DNA of 6,130 nucleotides from the NCBI GenBank assembly GCA_002506425.1, contig DAXO01000075.1, forward strand, positions 1-6,130, in the 5' to 3' direction. Under the pieces are notes generated by a model. It did no database searches. It had not been told where the DNA came from and saw nothing but the letters and a program-made list of their open reading frames with translations. The translations under genes were made by a program, and so were the position numbers. This document shows, in pieces, positions 5,249 to 6,130 of this stretch; within the stretch, counting starts at the first letter, position 1; every line of letters begins with the position of its first letter. This DNA is from Methanomassiliicoccaceae archaeon UBA480 (lineage in GTDB: Archaea; Thermoplasmatota; Thermoplasmata; Methanomassiliicoccales; Methanomethylophilaceae).

Positions 5249-6130
5249 TCAGGCGATCCTTCCGGCATTCGCATCCGATAATGCGTATCCGTCGCCGTTC
5301 ATCACCGAATCGATCCTCGCCCTGGGGACTTGATTCCAGAACGCCATGCCGATGAGGATCACACGTCCCTCCATCCCGTTGTAGTACTCCCTGTCGTGGA
5401 TCTGTTCGAATGCCTCGTCGACGCAGGCATCCAGGTTTTTCTTCCCGGCAGCGACTTTGAGTTCGAATATGATGTACGGATTCCCCGGGATTTTCGGGCT
5501 CAGAAGGATGTCCACCCTGCCTTGTCCTTCGTGGGCTTCGACCTTCACTCTGTATCTGCCGGACAGCGCATGGATGAGGGTCATCACGACGGCCTGATAC
5601 GTGCTCTCGTGAAGATTCAGATAGCTGGCTCCGGTCATTATCCTGATAAGAACCCTCTCCATCGCCTGGGCGTCACATTCGATAATCGCCCTGTTGAACT
5701 GGATGAAATCGTCTGTGTCGACAGGATACACCTCGTCCATGAGTCCGTTGACCAGTTCTCTGACTTCTTCGTTGGGGATGGACAGTTCGTATTGTCTGAT
5801 TCCGCGCAAGTCCATTTCATCAGTCGACACAGCTTTCAGATATCCGGACATCACCATCAGGCTGTAGAGCGGCTTTCCGGTTTTTCTGATGATCTCATAA
5901 GGGAAGCCTTCCATCAGATCCGAGAGGATGGTACCGCCGGTGACCAGTTTCATGATCTCCGTGTACTTCTCGGAGGTTATGCTCTTCAGGAGGTCTCTGA
6001 TCAGCACATCCTTTCCGCTACCTACCCAATACGGTCCTTCTTTGCACCTTTTGGATACGAAGTACATGATGCTGTACGGATTGTAAACATCGGCATTTCC
6101 GAAGCGGTATCCGTCATACCATCTCTTGGC
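5249..6130 (-). CDS. AAA-ATPase-like protein with C-terminal PD-(D/E)XK nuclease domain (5' part outside window)
   Basis: The gene reads leftward and is open to the right edge, giving 293 residues with the true start outside; the ATG at 6065-6067 is internal. The first residues, WYDGYRFGNADVYNPYS (4-20), are the hallmark ending of the AAA-ATPase_like domain (PF09820). A helical middle follows, then the PDDEXK_9 domain (PF08011): a conserved Glu (E175), RVDILL with D207, and FELKV with E223 and K225, then EQI and REYY typical of this nuclease fold. Full members are about 500-580 residues, so the Walker A half is missing here. The catalytic residues look intact. The family is abundant and often multi-copy in gut anaerobes and methanogens, and its function is unsettled; roles in mobile elements or defence have been suggested. 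It faces the surface-protein group and is probably transcribed separately. Confidence 0.92.
   Translation of the reverse strand, partial: AKRWYDGYRFGNADVYNPYSIMYFVSKRCKEGPYWVGSGKDVLIRDLLKSITSEKYTEIMKLVTGGTILSDLMEGFPYEIIRKTGKPLYSLMVMSGYLKAVSTDEMDLRGIRQYELSIPNEEVRELVNGLMDEVYPVDTDDFIQFNRAIIECDAQAMERVLIRIMTGASYLNLHESTYQAVVMTLIHALSGRYRVKVEAHEGQGRVDILLSPKIPGNPYIIFELKVAAGKKNLDACVDEAFEQIHDREYYNGMEGRVILIGMAFWNQVPRARIDSVMNGDGYALSDANAGRIA

Overview
The window looks like part of an archaeal chromosome, most likely a host-associated methanogen of the Methanomassiliicoccales type. This is inferred, not proven. The support is a GC-rich coding style using AGG/AGA/ATA codons, ATGA gene overlaps with GGAGG ribosome sites, and one AT-rich archaeal-style TATA box. 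It also holds a winged-helix protein resembling the archaeal DUF4443 family, a BspA-type leucine-rich-repeat surface protein with a C-terminal membrane anchor, and an 'AAA-ATPase-like / PD-(D/E)XK' protein, a family common in such genomes and in gut anaerobes.

Layout, left to right. The 3' part of a FecE/BtuD-type ABC transporter ATPase (2-472, +) overlaps by ATGA a very long frame (469-3114, +) rich in zinc ribbons. That frame appears to hold two tandem modules of the same design, each a zinc-ribbon array followed by a sigma-region-4-like helix-turn-helix. They are separated by an AT-rich, promoter-like island with its own ribosome binding site and ATG at 1822. The last ~165 codons of the frame run over a different gene, a winged-helix regulator (2618-3199, +), and look like out-of-frame noise.

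Next comes a leucine-rich-repeat surface protein split by one in-frame TGA (3204-3575 and 3594-4670, +). Signal peptide and membrane anchor now lie on opposite sides of the stop. A soluble protein of unknown function (4667-5191, +) follows by ATGA overlap. A short convergent intergenic gap with inverted repeats separates it from the C-terminal part of an AAA-ATPase-like/PDDEXK_9 protein on the minus strand (5249-6130), which runs off the right edge.

Functionally, genes 2618-5191 look like one co-transcribed group: regulator, surface-anchored repeat protein, small soluble protein. The zinc-ribbon frame is coupled to the transporter gene. No RNA gene, CRISPR array or insertion sequence was seen. 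The points most worth following are the tandem zinc-ribbon/HTH frame with its internal promoter, the hidden regulator gene under its 3' end, and the TGA-split surface protein.
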